Positions 17,784-26,846 are shown, numbered from the stretch's first letter. The stretch: 64,000 nucleotides of DNA from an uncultured Ruminococcus sp. (GCA_934463425.1 CAKSJP010000003.1:1-64000), one strand, 5' to 3'. The notes: a model not told the origin generated them from the letters alone. A program made the numbers and translations.

Positions 17784-19338
17784 ATACCATCAGCTTAGAG
17801 TGGCGGCATACTGTCGTGTATCGACGGAACAGGAGGAGCAGCAAAACAGCTACCAGGTTCAGATCGCATATTATACGGATTTGATCAATCGCAAAAAGGA
17901 ATGGACACTGGCTGGCATATTTGCCGACGAAGGAATTTCCGGCACTCAAGCAAAGAAAAGACCGGAATTTTTGAAAATGATACGGCTGTGTAAAAAGCAG
18001 AAAATTGACATTGTGATTACCAAGTCAATATCAAGATTCGCCCGAAACACTGTGGATTGCTTGGAGTATGTGCGGCAATTAAAAGACCTTGGAATCGGCG
18101 TCATCTTCGAGAAGGAAAACATCAACACAATGACCATGACAAGTGAATTTATGATTGCTCTGTACGGCTCATTTGCTCAGGCGGAGAGTGAGTCCATCAG
18201 TAAGAATGTCAGCTGGGGCAAGCAAAAAGCTTATGCAGAAGGCAAGGTGGCGTTTCAATATTCCAAGCTTCTGGGATATCAGAAAGGTGCAGATGGCAAG
18301 CCGGAAATTGTTCCTGATGAAGCGGAAACAGTCCATTTGATATACGAATTATTTCTGGACGGATTGAGCTTCACAAGAATAAAGAATGCTCTTGAATCTA
18401 AAGGGAAACTGACTGCCATGGGCAATCAGATCTGGAGCGAATCCAACATCAAAAGCATTCTGAAAAATGAAAAATATGTGGGCGATGTGCTTCTGCAAAA
18501 AACATTTACTGCTGACTGCATTACCAAAAAGGTTGTGAAAAACAATGGCGAACGCCCTATGTATCTGGTGACAAATCATCATGCACCGATTATCGACAGG
18601 GATACGTTTAATCGTGTACAACAAGAACTTGCAAGGCGTTCCAGTAAACGTAAAGTTTCTGATAAAACCACAACCGAACAAGGTAAATACTCCAGCAAAT
18701 ATGCACTTTCCGAACTTTTGATATGTGGCAATTGCGGTACGCTGTATCGGCGATGTACATGGACGGCTGGCAGTAAAAAGCAGATTGTCTGGCGATGTAT
18801 CAGCCGTCTGGATCATGGGAAAAAGTATTGTTCCGAATCGCCGACCATTCATGAGGACAAGCTGCATAGAGCGATTCTGAAAGCAGTGAACGAATATCTC
18901 GGCTGTGGAGATGAGATTGCTAAAATTTTGAAAGCAAATATCGGCTCGGTTCTGGAGTGCAAAAACCAACAGGAAATTTTGAATCTGGAACAGCGGCTGA
19001 AAGATTTAGATAAAGCCCGAAACGACTTGATATCGCTGATTACTGGCGGCGGATGTGATGAGAATAAGCTGGACTGCGAGTTTGAAAAAATTCATGCAGA
19101 GGAACAAGAGATAAATGAAAAGCTTTCGGAACTCCGAAAGAATGCAGAGATTTCAACGGATACGCAGAATAAAATCGATTCTGCCATGGAAATGCTGGCA
19201 CATGAAAACTTTCAGGTTGAAGTGTTTGACAATGTGATTGTCCGCAAGCTGATTGATTGCGTGAAAGTGCTGTCGAAAGAGAAATTACTGATCGTTTTCA
19301 AGGGCGGCGTGGAAGTAAAAGCACAGATGGAAAAATAA
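17719..19338 (+). CDS. Large serine recombinase 2
   Basis: A 539-residue complete serine recombinase. It has the catalytic motif YCRVSTEQEEQQNS (Ser at about 37), ADEGISGT, KSISRFARNTVD, a recombinase domain (190-300), a zinc ribbon CGNCGTLYRRC...C...C (about 334-375) and a C-terminal coiled coil (410-490). The start is ATG at 17719 with AAAGGAAG upstream, inside the end of the preceding gene. Its sequence is distinct from recombinase 1, so the pair is not a recent duplication. A weak hairpin with a T-run (19351-19381) follows. Confidence 0.93.
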   Translation: MTTAPNVRVIPAKPQTTENRDKYHQLRVAAYCRVSTEQEEQQNSYQVQIAYYTDLINRKKEWTLAGIFADEGISGTQAKKRPEFLKMIRLCKKQKIDIVITKSISRFARNTVDCLEYVRQLKDLGIGVIFEKENINTMTMTSEFMIALYGSFAQAESESISKNVSWGKQKAYAEGKVAFQYSKLLGYQKGADGKPEIVPDEAETVHLIYELFLDGLSFTRIKNALESKGKLTAMGNQIWSESNIKSILKNEKYVGDVLLQKTFTADCITKKVVKNNGERPMYLVTNHHAPIIDRDTFNRVQQELARRSSKRKVSDKTTTEQGKYSSKYALSELLICGNCGTLYRRCTWTAGSKKQIVWRCISRLDHGKKYCSESPTIHEDKLHRAILKAVNEYLGCGDEIAKILKANIGSVLECKNQQEILNLEQRLKDLDKARNDLISLITGGGCDENKLDCEFEKIHAEEQEINEKLSELRKNAEISTDTQNKIDSAMEMLAHENFQVEVFDNVIVRKLIDCVKVLSKEKLLIVFKGGVEVKAQMEK

Positions 19339-19350
19339 CGAAATATCAAG

Positions 19351-19381
19351 AAAAACGGCTTGCATTGCAGGTCGTTTTTTC
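19351..19381 (+). terminator. Weak terminator-like hairpin between recombinase and cargo genes
   Basis: AAAACG (in 19352-19358) and CGTTTT (19373-19379) can pair, followed by T residues. The stem is short, so partial read-through into the amidoligase gene is expected. Confidence 0.45.
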
Positions 19382-19396
19382 ATGGGAGATGAGAAT

Positions 19397-20491
19397 TTGT
19401 CAGGAAATTTTGACGGGATTAAAACGCAAAAATTTGGCGTGGAAATTGAGTGTACCGGATTGACGAGAAACGCAGCCGCAAGGGCAATCGGCAGAGTATT
19501 TGACAGCGTGCCGGAGCACTTTGGCGGCAGTTACGATAAGTATCATATTTGTGATAGCAAGGACAGAAAATGGGCAGTTGTTTATGATTCCAGCATTCGG
19601 CGTGTGGACAAAAACGGCGGTAATGCGTCAAGAGAGTATGCCGTGGAAATCGTCACACCGGTGCTGGAATATAGCGATATTCCACTGTTGCAGGAAATTG
19701 TCCGGGCGGTCAGAAGCGCTGGCGGTGTGACCGGAGCACAGTACAATTGCGGTATTCACATTCATGTAGACGGTGCACCTTATACGGCGCAGAGTTTGCG
19801 AAACTTGGTAAACATTTTTGCCAGCAAGGAAAACTTCTTGTTTGATATGCTTCAGGTATCGCCTATGAGAGAAACTTACTGCCAGAAGGTGGACAGAGAT
19901 TTTCTGGAAAAATTGAACAAAGAGAAACCTAAAACTATCGAAGCAATCCAGAAATTGTGGTATAGAGGCGATATGGATGAGGTGCATCATCATTACAGTT
20001 CCACTCGCTATAAGGCTTGTAATTTGCATAGTTTTTTCGCCAATGGGCATTGGGAGATGAGAGCGTGCAACAGTTCTTTGCACGCCGGTGTGATCAGATC
20101 TTACGTGACTCTTGCGCTTGCCATTTCTAATGCTGCGCTGACAAAAAAGTTTTGTTCTCCGCACATTTCGGAAAGTGATAATCTCCGTTACAGTGCAAGG
20201 GTCTGGCTGATCTCGTTAGGCTTAAATGGCGACGAATTCAAAAATTGCCGCAAGCATCTGATTTCCCATCTGGACGGCTGTATTTCATGGCGGCATCCGG
20301 AGGATGCGATTGCTCAACGGGAACGGCTGAAGCAGGAACGTATTGCCGTCCGTGAGCAGCGTGTCGAGCCTGTAAGCGAGGTTCAGGAACAATGCGAAAA
20401 CGTACCCGATGAGCCGGATGAAGCCGTTACGAACGATTTTGAAGAGGAATACGAGGAAGAAGAAAGCATGGGCTTTTTCATGTCGATGTAA
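19397..20491 (+). CDS. Amidoligase family protein (Amidoligase_2-like)
   Basis: The 364-residue protein begins with FGVEIECTGLTRNAAARAIG, the GxExE-type first strand of COOH-NH2 ligases of the glutamine synthetase fold. REYAVEIVTPVL (about residues 82-93) follows, then NCGIHIHVDGA (about 118-128) and an HWEMRACNSSLHA segment (about 217-229). These acidic and His residues form the metal/ATP site in the family. The last 80 residues are acidic and low complexity. TTG at 19397 is preferred because GGAG (19385-19388) is 8 nt upstream. Comparative work on this family described frequent pairing with gamma-glutamylcyclotransferase-like genes, exactly as here. Substrate unknown. Confidence 0.88.
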   Translation: MSGNFDGIKTQKFGVEIECTGLTRNAAARAIGRVFDSVPEHFGGSYDKYHICDSKDRKWAVVYDSSIRRVDKNGGNASREYAVEIVTPVLEYSDIPLLQEIVRAVRSAGGVTGAQYNCGIHIHVDGAPYTAQSLRNLVNIFASKENFLFDMLQVSPMRETYCQKVDRDFLEKLNKEKPKTIEAIQKLWYRGDMDEVHHHYSSTRYKACNLHSFFANGHWEMRACNSSLHAGVIRSYVTLALAISNAALTKKFCSPHISESDNLRYSARVWLISLGLNGDEFKNCRKHLISHLDGCISWRHPEDAIAQRERLKQERIAVREQRVEPVSEVQEQCENVPDEPDEAVTNDFEEEYEEEESMGFFMSM

Positions 20492-20503
20492 AGGAGTATT
20501 TTT

Positions 20504-20977
20504 ATGGGTAAGAAAATTTTATATGCTGCATACGGAAGCAACATCAATCTGGAGCAGATGGCGTATCGCTGTCCGAATTCGACAGTTGCTGGAGCAGCGA
20601 TGCTGAAAGGCTATGAGCTGCAGTTCCGGTATCATGCTACCGTTGCACCGAATGCAGAAAGCGAAGTTCCAATTTTGCTTTGGGAATTAGAGGCACTGGA
20701 TGAACGTTTTTTGGACAGATACGAGGGTTTTCCAAAATATTATCGCAAGGAAGGCATTACTCTTGAACTGAACGGAGAATCTGTTGAAGCCATGGTTTAC
20801 ATCATGAACGGCGACAGGCCGCTGGAATCTCCAACGGCGGAGTATTATGATATCATTGAGCAAGGCTACAAAGAAAATAGTTTGGATATGAGTTACTTGG
20901 AAACAGCTTTGGCGGAGGCGATTCAGTCGGAGAATCTGGAAATGGAAGAACAAATGCAGATGAGATGGGAGATGTGA
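20504..20977 (+). CDS. Gamma-glutamylcyclotransferase-like (GGCT/AIG2) protein
   Basis: A 157-residue protein with the substrate-binding YGSNIN motif at residues 9-14 and the segment LDERFLDRYEGFP carrying the likely catalytic Glu, both typical of the GGCT/AIG2 fold. Known relatives release 5-oxoproline from gamma-glutamyl amines. AAAGGAG lies upstream, 12 nt after the amidoligase stop. Next to an amidoligase it may reverse or proofread gamma-glutamyl (isopeptide) links made on a peptide or protein. The C-terminus is longer than the core domain and Glu/Met-rich. Confidence 0.88.
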   Translation: MGKKILYAAYGSNINLEQMAYRCPNSTVAGAAMLKGYELQFRYHATVAPNAESEVPILLWELEALDERFLDRYEGFPKYYRKEGITLELNGESVEAMVYIMNGDRPLESPTAEYYDIIEQGYKENSLDMSYLETALAEAIQSENLEMEEQMQMRWEM

Positions 20978-20979
20978 AT

Positions 20980-21252
20980 ATGCTGTATCATGGCTTTTAT
21001 GTGAAGATAACGTCTTTGAGAAAGATTCAGAAGGAGAAAAAAGACGGGAGTATTACTCTTTGCGATGGATTTCAGATTGAGATTTTTTCTGACAGGTTGG
21101 AAGAAATTCCAGTGGATGTGTTCATGGCGGCGGTTGGGTTTGAGATTTTGAGTAATTCCGTGCAGGATGCGGAGGAGTTTGCAAAGGATGTGATTGATAG
21201 CGAGGAAAAGGAGTATTTGCGGCTGTTGGAGGAATATGGCGAGAATGATTGA
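20980..21252 (+). CDS. Hypothetical 90-residue protein of the amidoligase cluster
   Basis: This 90-residue acidic protein is predicted mixed alpha/beta (YHGFYVKITSLRKIQKEKK, then IPVDVFMAAVGFEILSNSVQ) without a recognised domain. The ATG at 20980 has GGAG at 20967-20970, 9 nt upstream. It follows the cyclotransferase stop by 2 nt and is the last gene of the operon. It may be a regulator or substrate carrier of the amidoligase pair, but nothing in it proves this. Confidence 0.65.
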   Translation: MLYHGFYVKITSLRKIQKEKKDGSITLCDGFQIEIFSDRLEEIPVDVFMAAVGFEILSNSVQDAEEFAKDVIDSEEKEYLRLLEEYGEND

Positions 21253-21420
21253 CCAAATCATGTGAAAAACGACTATTTGGTGCGAATCTGTTGACATGAG
21301 ATTTTTTTATGTTATGCTGATCTTATGGAAGTGTTTTGGCTATAAGTTTTAATAGAGATATTGAGAATGTTCAAAAATGTTTCGTGCTATTTAAAAATGA
21401 ACGAAATCCATGAAAAGTAT

Positions 21421-21471
21421 TTGTCGAATATTGTCGAATGTATTGACGATAAGATGGGAATCTTGTATAAT
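21421..21471 (+). promoter_or_regulatory. Promoter of the HNH cluster with tandem TGTCGAAT repeats
   Basis: TTGACG (21443-21448), 17 bp, TATAAT (21466-21471) forms a good promoter. Directly upstream are two 10-bp direct repeats, TTGTCGAATA (21421-21430) and TTGTCGAATG (21431-21440). A near-identical 17-base stretch recurs at 26830-26846. It may be an operator or recombinase-binding sites. The surrounding 21253-21583 also has an isolated TTGACA (21290) but no gene. Confidence 0.6.
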
Positions 21472-21583
21472 TATAATAATAAATGTCGACGACAGTGGAT
21501 AATTTTATATTATGCATTGAATGTATTTGTAAGTCCTTGATGTTTTAAACTGAAAATGAAATTTAATGTAAAGGAGAAATGTT

Positions 21584-21985
21584 ATGCAGGATGAATTTAA
21601 TACGAAACTGGAATCAATGTATGTAGGTGTTGATGAGTTGAGTTGTGATCTGCCTTTGTATAATGCAATAGGGAGTTCAGGAGATAAAGTGATATATGAG
21701 GGAATTGAGTACGATTCAACAATGATCAATGCGTGGGAAGTGTTAACTGGCTCCAGTACAGTACAAATTGGCGGACGATGCTGCAATCAGCATTGTACAT
21801 CAAACCATCCAGATGATCTCGTTGGAGCGCATGTTGTCTTATCACAGCCTACACAGGCTTTGCAGCCCGATGAGGAATTTTATATAGTTCCATTATGCAG
21901 AGGTTGTAACAGCAGCGGACCAGGAAAAAATATACAATTGAGGTGTGCGGTAAAAGCGGCTAGAATGAGTTGGATTGGAAAATAA
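21584..21985 (+). CDS. Small HNH-like zinc protein
   Basis: A 133-residue protein. The C-terminal half (about 63-125) has CCNQHC, then GAHVVL, then IVPLCRGCNSSGPG. This spacing of Cys pairs around a His and a final Asn matches the HNH/treble-clef endonuclease fold (GAH...PLC..CN). The N-terminal half is acidic and unassigned. Start ATG after GTAAAGGAG. It leads a three-gene cluster with two unknown genes and lies just inside the TGTCGA repeats. Nuclease activity is inferred; the missing second canonical His leaves a purely structural or DNA-binding role possible. Confidence 0.7.
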   Translation: MQDEFNTKLESMYVGVDELSCDLPLYNAIGSSGDKVIYEGIEYDSTMINAWEVLTGSSTVQIGGRCCNQHCTSNHPDDLVGAHVVLSQPTQALQPDEEFYIVPLCRGCNSSGPGKNIQLRCAVKAARMSWIGK

Positions 21986-21998
21986 GGAGGTAGTTCAT

Positions 21999-22508
21999 AT
22001 GAAAAATTTACAAGTAACAGAAAAGGTACAGTTATCCGTGGGATTGAAGTTTACATTTATGGGAGTAGATCTGAGTTCCTATTACAAAAAGACAGCAGAC
22101 GGCTATCAGATTTTCCTGGCACCTGCGAATGTTTCCAATGACGTACAGCTTACACTGAAGGAAATGATTGGTCAGTTTAACGGCATGGCAGGCGAAGGCG
22201 CTCTTTCTGAAGATGATGTTAAGAGCAAGATTGCAGAAGAGGAAGATCCTCAGGTTGTGAATGCAATTGATTTTGATTCTGTCAAGTTCTGCTTGAAAAT
22301 GCTCTTCTTGAATATTGAATCAAAGAAAAACGGCGAAACGGAAGAAAAGACAATCGAATACGCACTTTCGCTGCAAATCAATGCAGAAGGTTTGATTCCA
22401 AAGGAAATCAAGATATTCCAGATCGACAGCCTAAGCTTCAATATCTGGAATACGCAGCGTCAGACTGTGCTGGAAAAAATGGCATTGATAACACCTGATT
22501 CATTTTAA
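21999..22508 (+). CDS. Hypothetical 169-residue protein, related to the N-terminus of the next gene
   Basis: I do not recognise the family. The 169 residues alternate predicted beta strands (VQLSVGLKFTFMGVDLSSYY; YALSLQINAEG) with short helices, and there is no signal peptide. Its opening pattern SVG-x-x-x-T-x-x-G matches SVGVRGTILG near the start of the 1055-residue protein, suggesting the small protein is a stand-alone copy of that beta module. AAGGAGG gives a strong ribosome binding site. The next gene starts 3 nt after the stop. Confidence 0.65.
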   Translation: MKNLQVTEKVQLSVGLKFTFMGVDLSSYYKKTADGYQIFLAPANVSNDVQLTLKEMIGQFNGMAGEGALSEDDVKSKIAEEEDPQVVNAIDFDSVKFCLKMLFLNIESKKNGETEEKTIEYALSLQINAEGLIPKEIKIFQIDSLSFNIWNTQRQTVLEKMALITPDSF

Positions 22509-22511
22509 TTG

Positions 22512-25500
22512 ATGAAAAAATCCGATATGGTGAATTCAATGGAAGAAAAAACATTTTCCATGAGCGTTGGTGTTCGTGGAACGATACTGGGTTATGAAGC
22601 AGCGGCATCATACAGTGTACTGCATGGCGAAAGCTGTTTTCAAGGGAATTTGAATATCAACAATGCTGATATGACTGCAATCGTTGCATTGATTGATTCT
22701 AAGCTGTCTGATGAATTACACACACTTCTTCCGGATTTTCTGACACATAGATCTGCTGAATTGCGTTTCAGTTATGCTTATGATCATGAGATGTTTTTTG
22801 TGGATATGCAGTCGTTCCGTGTTACAGCGATTCGATTAAAAAATTCAGATGGAAGTTACTCTGGCAGCGGATTCTTATGTGAAATTTCAGAACAAGAGAG
22901 TTCAGGGTTCGTTGCAGAACTTATCGCAAATGCCAAGCGTCTGATTGGCATTGATAATTTTTATCTGTATATTTCCAAAGGATTGCAGCCGGTTAATATT
23001 GGCAGACTGTTAGAAGCTTTTCATAAGACGGAAACATTGCTGCCTCCTTCCAGATTCTACGAAAAAAACAGTTTTTGTTTGTATTCCGAATATTACTTTT
23101 CACAGGAATGCAATGGGTTGCTGGACCTGTTTTTTCATGAGCTGCTTGGTATAGAAAATCTGTCCTTTTTCGCGGGAAAAGGACAGCAAGGCGCATATTT
23201 TGTACTTTCCGTCCCACAGATCTCTAATGACATTATCAGCATACAAGAATTATTTCTGGAACTGGATACTGGTAAAGCTGACACGATCTTTCAGGCCTCC
23301 GGGATGTTTCAGTTAATGGCAATTCCCGAAATGTCTTTTTGCGTTGACTGTAAATTATCTTCCAGTTCACTGATGCTGTCGGCATCTGCCATTCCGAAAG
23401 AACCAATCAATCTTTTCGGTGCATTTTACCTCGGAAACACTTCTCTTACAATTGGATATAACAAGGGGTTGACATTTGGCATTGTCGGTGAAATTTATTT
23501 AAGAAAGTTGTATCTATTTGCGGCGATGCAGTTTTCATACGATGGAATCTTAAAACCGCAATTATTATGTTTTGCTACCAGTCGACTTTCCATATCGGAT
23601 TTGATTGAAAACATCACGGGTCTTTTGATTCCAGGTATCAAAGCACTTGATATTATTTCTATCGACTACTTTGATTTTGAATGTAGAAATAAATTTCAGA
23701 TGGAATGGTTTGAAAAGACTGATTTATCGCAGATTGCAGCATTTTTTAATGATAATATTACGGCATCTCAGCTTTCGATTGATGTAAATACAATTTCTAT
23801 AGGACGAATACCGCAGGATGATGGATATGCGCTTGTGGATAAATATAGAATGCGTCATTATTATGTGGATGCAGACGGTGTTTTGTATCTGCGTCCACAA
23901 TTTTATTATTCAGATGTGGCAGAACCCTTCACAATTGGTAACGGCATGGTTGTCAGTGCGGGAATATTCTTTTGTGCAAAAATTTGTGTGTTTCAATTGT
24001 CTTTGAAAGTTTTGTTTTCATTCCGTCAGCAGGAAGGTGCACTGGCGTTTGGCATGCTGTCGGATATTGATTTGGGAATAATCAAAATTACATCCTCTGA
24101 TTTTCAACAGGAAAATCCTATCCCAATTCCGGAAAACAGCGTTCTGTCACAATTTCTGGATACGACAGCGAAAGGCGTTGCATTTTATCTGCAAGCATCT
24201 CAAAATGATGTGTCATTTTATTTTGACGGTAAAATATCAATAGCTGGATTGACGGAAAAACAGGCACAATTGTATTATCAAAAAGGCTTGATCATTATCA
24301 ATCTGGAAAGTACATTCTGGGGCATGACAACGCATCTTTCTTTGAATGTGAACTATCAGAGTTTTCAATCGTTGAACTTTGATTTTCAGTTTTCTTTTGA
24401 TACATACAAATTAGAAGAAACACTGACAAAGGTAAAAGATCGATTGAATCATGCGATCGAAGTTTGCAGAAAGAAAATTAATGACGCAACGCAATCACTG
24501 GAAGATGCAAAAACAAAGGTACGGAAATTGTACGATGAAATCTCATACCTAGATCATCAGATAGATGCATGCAGGAATAGACTTCGCAATATGGGATGGT
24601 TCAAAAAAATATTTTATGCGCCGATTATCGGATGTGAAATAGCAGGATATGAAATTGCAAAAGGAGTGCTTTATGCATCTATTTATGTTGCAGAAGCAGC
24701 ACTTTCAGTGGCTCAGGCAGCAGTGCAGTTTGCCGGAATGCTCGGTGAAGGGGTACTTCAGCTTGTAAAGGGTGTCATCACATCGGTTACATCCTTGTTC
24801 TTCATTCGCAGATTAGCAGCAAGATTATCAGCGAATCCAAGTGAATTGTATATGCAGTTAAGTATTGACTTTGTTGCGCTTGGAAAGGAATACAGTCATG
24901 AATGGTCAGTACAGAAAACGTTGATGCAGGATTCGGTGAAGGGAAGAGAGGTCATTTCTGACAACATGATGGAGAAAATAGAACCAGATGTAAAGGATCT
25001 GGAAAACGGCGTTGTATCTAATGTTTATCTAAAAGAGCGCTACAGGAATTGTGTTCAGTATCATGATCAGAAGTTTGATATATCTGAAGCGGCTCATGTA
25101 TTGGAGCGAAATACAGAAATGATGCATTTTGTTCAGGATGCTTATATGCAGGAATTTGGAGAATCCTTGCCTGATTTCGATGAAATGGATAATCGGCTTC
25201 TTGAAAATATCGGAGTGATAGAATCCAATATCAATATTGCAGAAAGGTCTGCTTCTCTAAACGAGTTGAAAGAAACAGTAAATCAGCTTCGTGATATATC
25301 GGAAAACAGAAATAATCGAGTTTCTTATGAAGATCAATTGAAGATAGATACTGCGAAGGATGCTGTAGAGAAGTATGAAGAGGCGGTAAAGTTATCTGAT
25401 GAAATGCAAAAGCTTTTAGCACAGATAACTGTATCAAGACGTTCTGTGCAAATGCATCATTTGGAACGAATGAATCATTCTCAGCAGCGAATGCGTAACC

Positions 25501-25679
25501 GAGGAGTGAAGCAGGAACGTTATGAAAGTAATATGTATTCATATGCAAAGATAGTAAAAGAAAAGCTTGAAGCTGTGTATGGCGTGCTTTCTGATGATGA
25601 TTATATCAATCCCTGTAAGGATGAGCAGATTTGGAATACGATTGTACAGGCAGAGGATTATTTCAGAGTAAATAGTTGA
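22512..25679 (+). CDS. Large unknown protein with repeated beta modules, coiled coils and an internal hydrophobic helical region
   Basis: A 1055-residue protein without recognised domains. Residues 1-630 are built from beta-rich segments with recurring patterns (FQASGMFQLMAIPEMSFCVD, FYFDGKISIAGLTEKQ, LESTFWGMTTHLSLNV). Residues about 632-695 form a coiled coil. Residues about 706-763 are unusually hydrophobic and Ala/Gly-rich (GYEIAKGVLYASIYVAEAAL), like membrane-inserting helices of pore-forming proteins. The rest is helical, with coiled coil at about 895-990. There is no signal peptide. It is translationally linked to the 169-residue gene; no strong ribosome binding site is seen. An intracellular membrane-active or scaffold protein is possible; this is inference only. 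Confidence 0.7.
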   Translation: MKKSDMVNSMEEKTFSMSVGVRGTILGYEAAASYSVLHGESCFQGNLNINNADMTAIVALIDSKLSDELHTLLPDFLTHRSAELRFSYAYDHEMFFVDMQSFRVTAIRLKNSDGSYSGSGFLCEISEQESSGFVAELIANAKRLIGIDNFYLYISKGLQPVNIGRLLEAFHKTETLLPPSRFYEKNSFCLYSEYYFSQECNGLLDLFFHELLGIENLSFFAGKGQQGAYFVLSVPQISNDIISIQELFLELDTGKADTIFQASGMFQLMAIPEMSFCVDCKLSSSSLMLSASAIPKEPINLFGAFYLGNTSLTIGYNKGLTFGIVGEIYLRKLYLFAAMQFSYDGILKPQLLCFATSRLSISDLIENITGLLIPGIKALDIISIDYFDFECRNKFQMEWFEKTDLSQIAAFFNDNITASQLSIDVNTISIGRIPQDDGYALVDKYRMRHYYVDADGVLYLRPQFYYSDVAEPFTIGNGMVVSAGIFFCAKICVFQLSLKVLFSFRQQEGALAFGMLSDIDLGIIKITSSDFQQENPIPIPENSVLSQFLDTTAKGVAFYLQASQNDVSFYFDGKISIAGLTEKQAQLYYQKGLIIINLESTFWGMTTHLSLNVNYQSFQSLNFDFQFSFDTYKLEETLTKVKDRLNHAIEVCRKKINDATQSLEDAKTKVRKLYDEISYLDHQIDACRNRLRNMGWFKKIFYAPIIGCEIAGYEIAKGVLYASIYVAEAALSVAQAAVQFAGMLGEGVLQLVKGVITSVTSLFFIRRLAARLSANPSELYMQLSIDFVALGKEYSHEWSVQKTLMQDSVKGREVISDNMMEKIEPDVKDLENGVVSNVYLKERYRNCVQYHDQKFDISEAAHVLERNTEMMHFVQDAYMQEFGESLPDFDEMDNRLLENIGVIESNINIAERSASLNELKETVNQLRDISENRNNRVSYEDQLKIDTAKDAVEKYEEAVKLSDEMQKLLAQITVSRRSVQMHHLERMNHSQQRMRNRGVKQERYESNMYSYAKIVKEKLEAVYGVLSDDDYINPCKDEQIWNTIVQAEDYFRVNS

Positions 25680-25858
25680 TTAGTTGAGCATATGTGATTA
25701 TTTGATTTTATCAGCATAAATATTAAATAATTCTATGCACTGCTTCAGAATTTGTTTGTAGCTATGATCTTTTTTAGAATTTTAGGACTATATGTTTATG
25801 AGGATTCTTTTGAAAGCGTTTGATGGCACATGTTTTTACAACTGAAGATAATTGTATA

Positions 25859-26776
25859 TTATTTTGCGTTAACCCTTATCTTATTTCTTGGATGCTTGAC
25901 AGAAAGAATTTCTTTTTGTTTTGCCATAGCAACATGGGTATAAATTTGTGTGGTTGTGATGGAACTGTGCCCCAATAGCTTCTGTATGTAACGAATGTCA
26001 ACATCCTCGTCAAGAAGCAAAGTGGCAAATGAATGACGAAACATGTGCGGCGTGATATGTATATCATACCCTGTCATAGCTGTGTATTTTCGAATGATTT
26101 CACGAACTGATTGCTCAGTGAGACGATGATGCAGTTTGTTGACAAAGAAGAATCCACACGTCTTTATGTCCTCTTGAAATAGGTCATAATAAGATTGAAG
26201 CGCCCTTAAAACATCGGTATTTTCAATCTGTATCATCCGTTCTTTAGAACCTTTTCCGAAAATTTTGATGGTGTGATTCGTCAAATCTACAGATGTGGGT
26301 GTCAGATTGCAAATTTCAGATACCCTGGCTCCGGTTGCAAAGAGAATTTCAAGAATTGCAATGTCACGAGTCGTGCAGCGTTTTTGATAATCTGTTTCAG
26401 CCTGTGAAAATGAATTGTAAGCACACGTTAGCAGACTGTTGATTATATTGAGGGGGATCGTTTTGGGAAGAATTGTAGGTTCTTGAAAGGAAACATCAAT
26501 TTTGTTGAATGGATTGATTTCAATTACGTCTTCAATTAAAAGATAATGAGTAAACGCTTTGATGGAAGCGATTTTTCGCTTTACCGTCTTGGGCTTGAAT
26601 CGTTCGTGAAGTATGTCGATGTATCGGCAAATCATCTCTTTGGAAAATGTGTTGTCTGTATATTCAGAGAATTGCCTAAGATCGATTCTGTAAGCCTTAA
26701 TGGTTTTTTCATTCAGAGCTTTTCTGGACATGCAGTAGTTAAGAAATCGTTCTATTTGCAGGTTTAAGTTTATCAT
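25859..26776 (-). CDS. Tyrosine recombinase/integrase (XerC/D-like)
   Basis: A 305-residue integrase with an N-terminal SAM-like core-binding domain (1-100) and a catalytic domain with all key residues. These are Arg in ATGARVSEI (about 150), Lys in IFGKGSKER, HMFRHSFAT (His/Arg, about 242-250), LGHSSITTTQIYTH and its Tyr nucleophile (about 276). The minus-strand promoter is visible (TATAAT complement near 26808) and AAGGAG lies before the ATG. It is convergent with the HNH cluster. The TGTCGA tandem repeats at its promoter and at 21421 make it the likely recombinase of that 5.4-kb segment. No AP2-type arm domain is present, which fits a small Xer-like enzyme. Confidence 0.93.
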   Translation of the reverse strand: MINLNLQIERFLNYCMSRKALNEKTIKAYRIDLRQFSEYTDNTFSKEMICRYIDILHERFKPKTVKRKIASIKAFTHYLLIEDVIEINPFNKIDVSFQEPTILPKTIPLNIINSLLTCAYNSFSQAETDYQKRCTTRDIAILEILFATGARVSEICNLTPTSVDLTNHTIKIFGKGSKERMIQIENTDVLRALQSYYDLFQEDIKTCGFFFVNKLHHRLTEQSVREIIRKYTAMTGYDIHITPHMFRHSFATLLLDEDVDIRYIQKLLGHSSITTTQIYTHVAMAKQKEILSVKHPRNKIRVNAK

Positions 26777-26799
26777 GATAGCTACTCCTTCGTTTGGGA

Positions 26800-26846
26800 A
26801 TAATTCTATTATATATTGTAATACGCTTTTTGTCGAATAGTGTCGA
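26800..26846 (-). promoter_or_regulatory. Integrase promoter overlapping TGTCGA tandem repeats
   Basis: On the minus strand TCGACA (-35), 17 bp and TATAAT (-10) precede the integrase gene. The -35 lies within the repeat TTGTCGAATAGTGTCGA (26830-26846, plus strand), which differs from 21421-21437 at one base. This could be an operator shared by the two promoters or the integrase's own binding sites. Confidence 0.55.
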
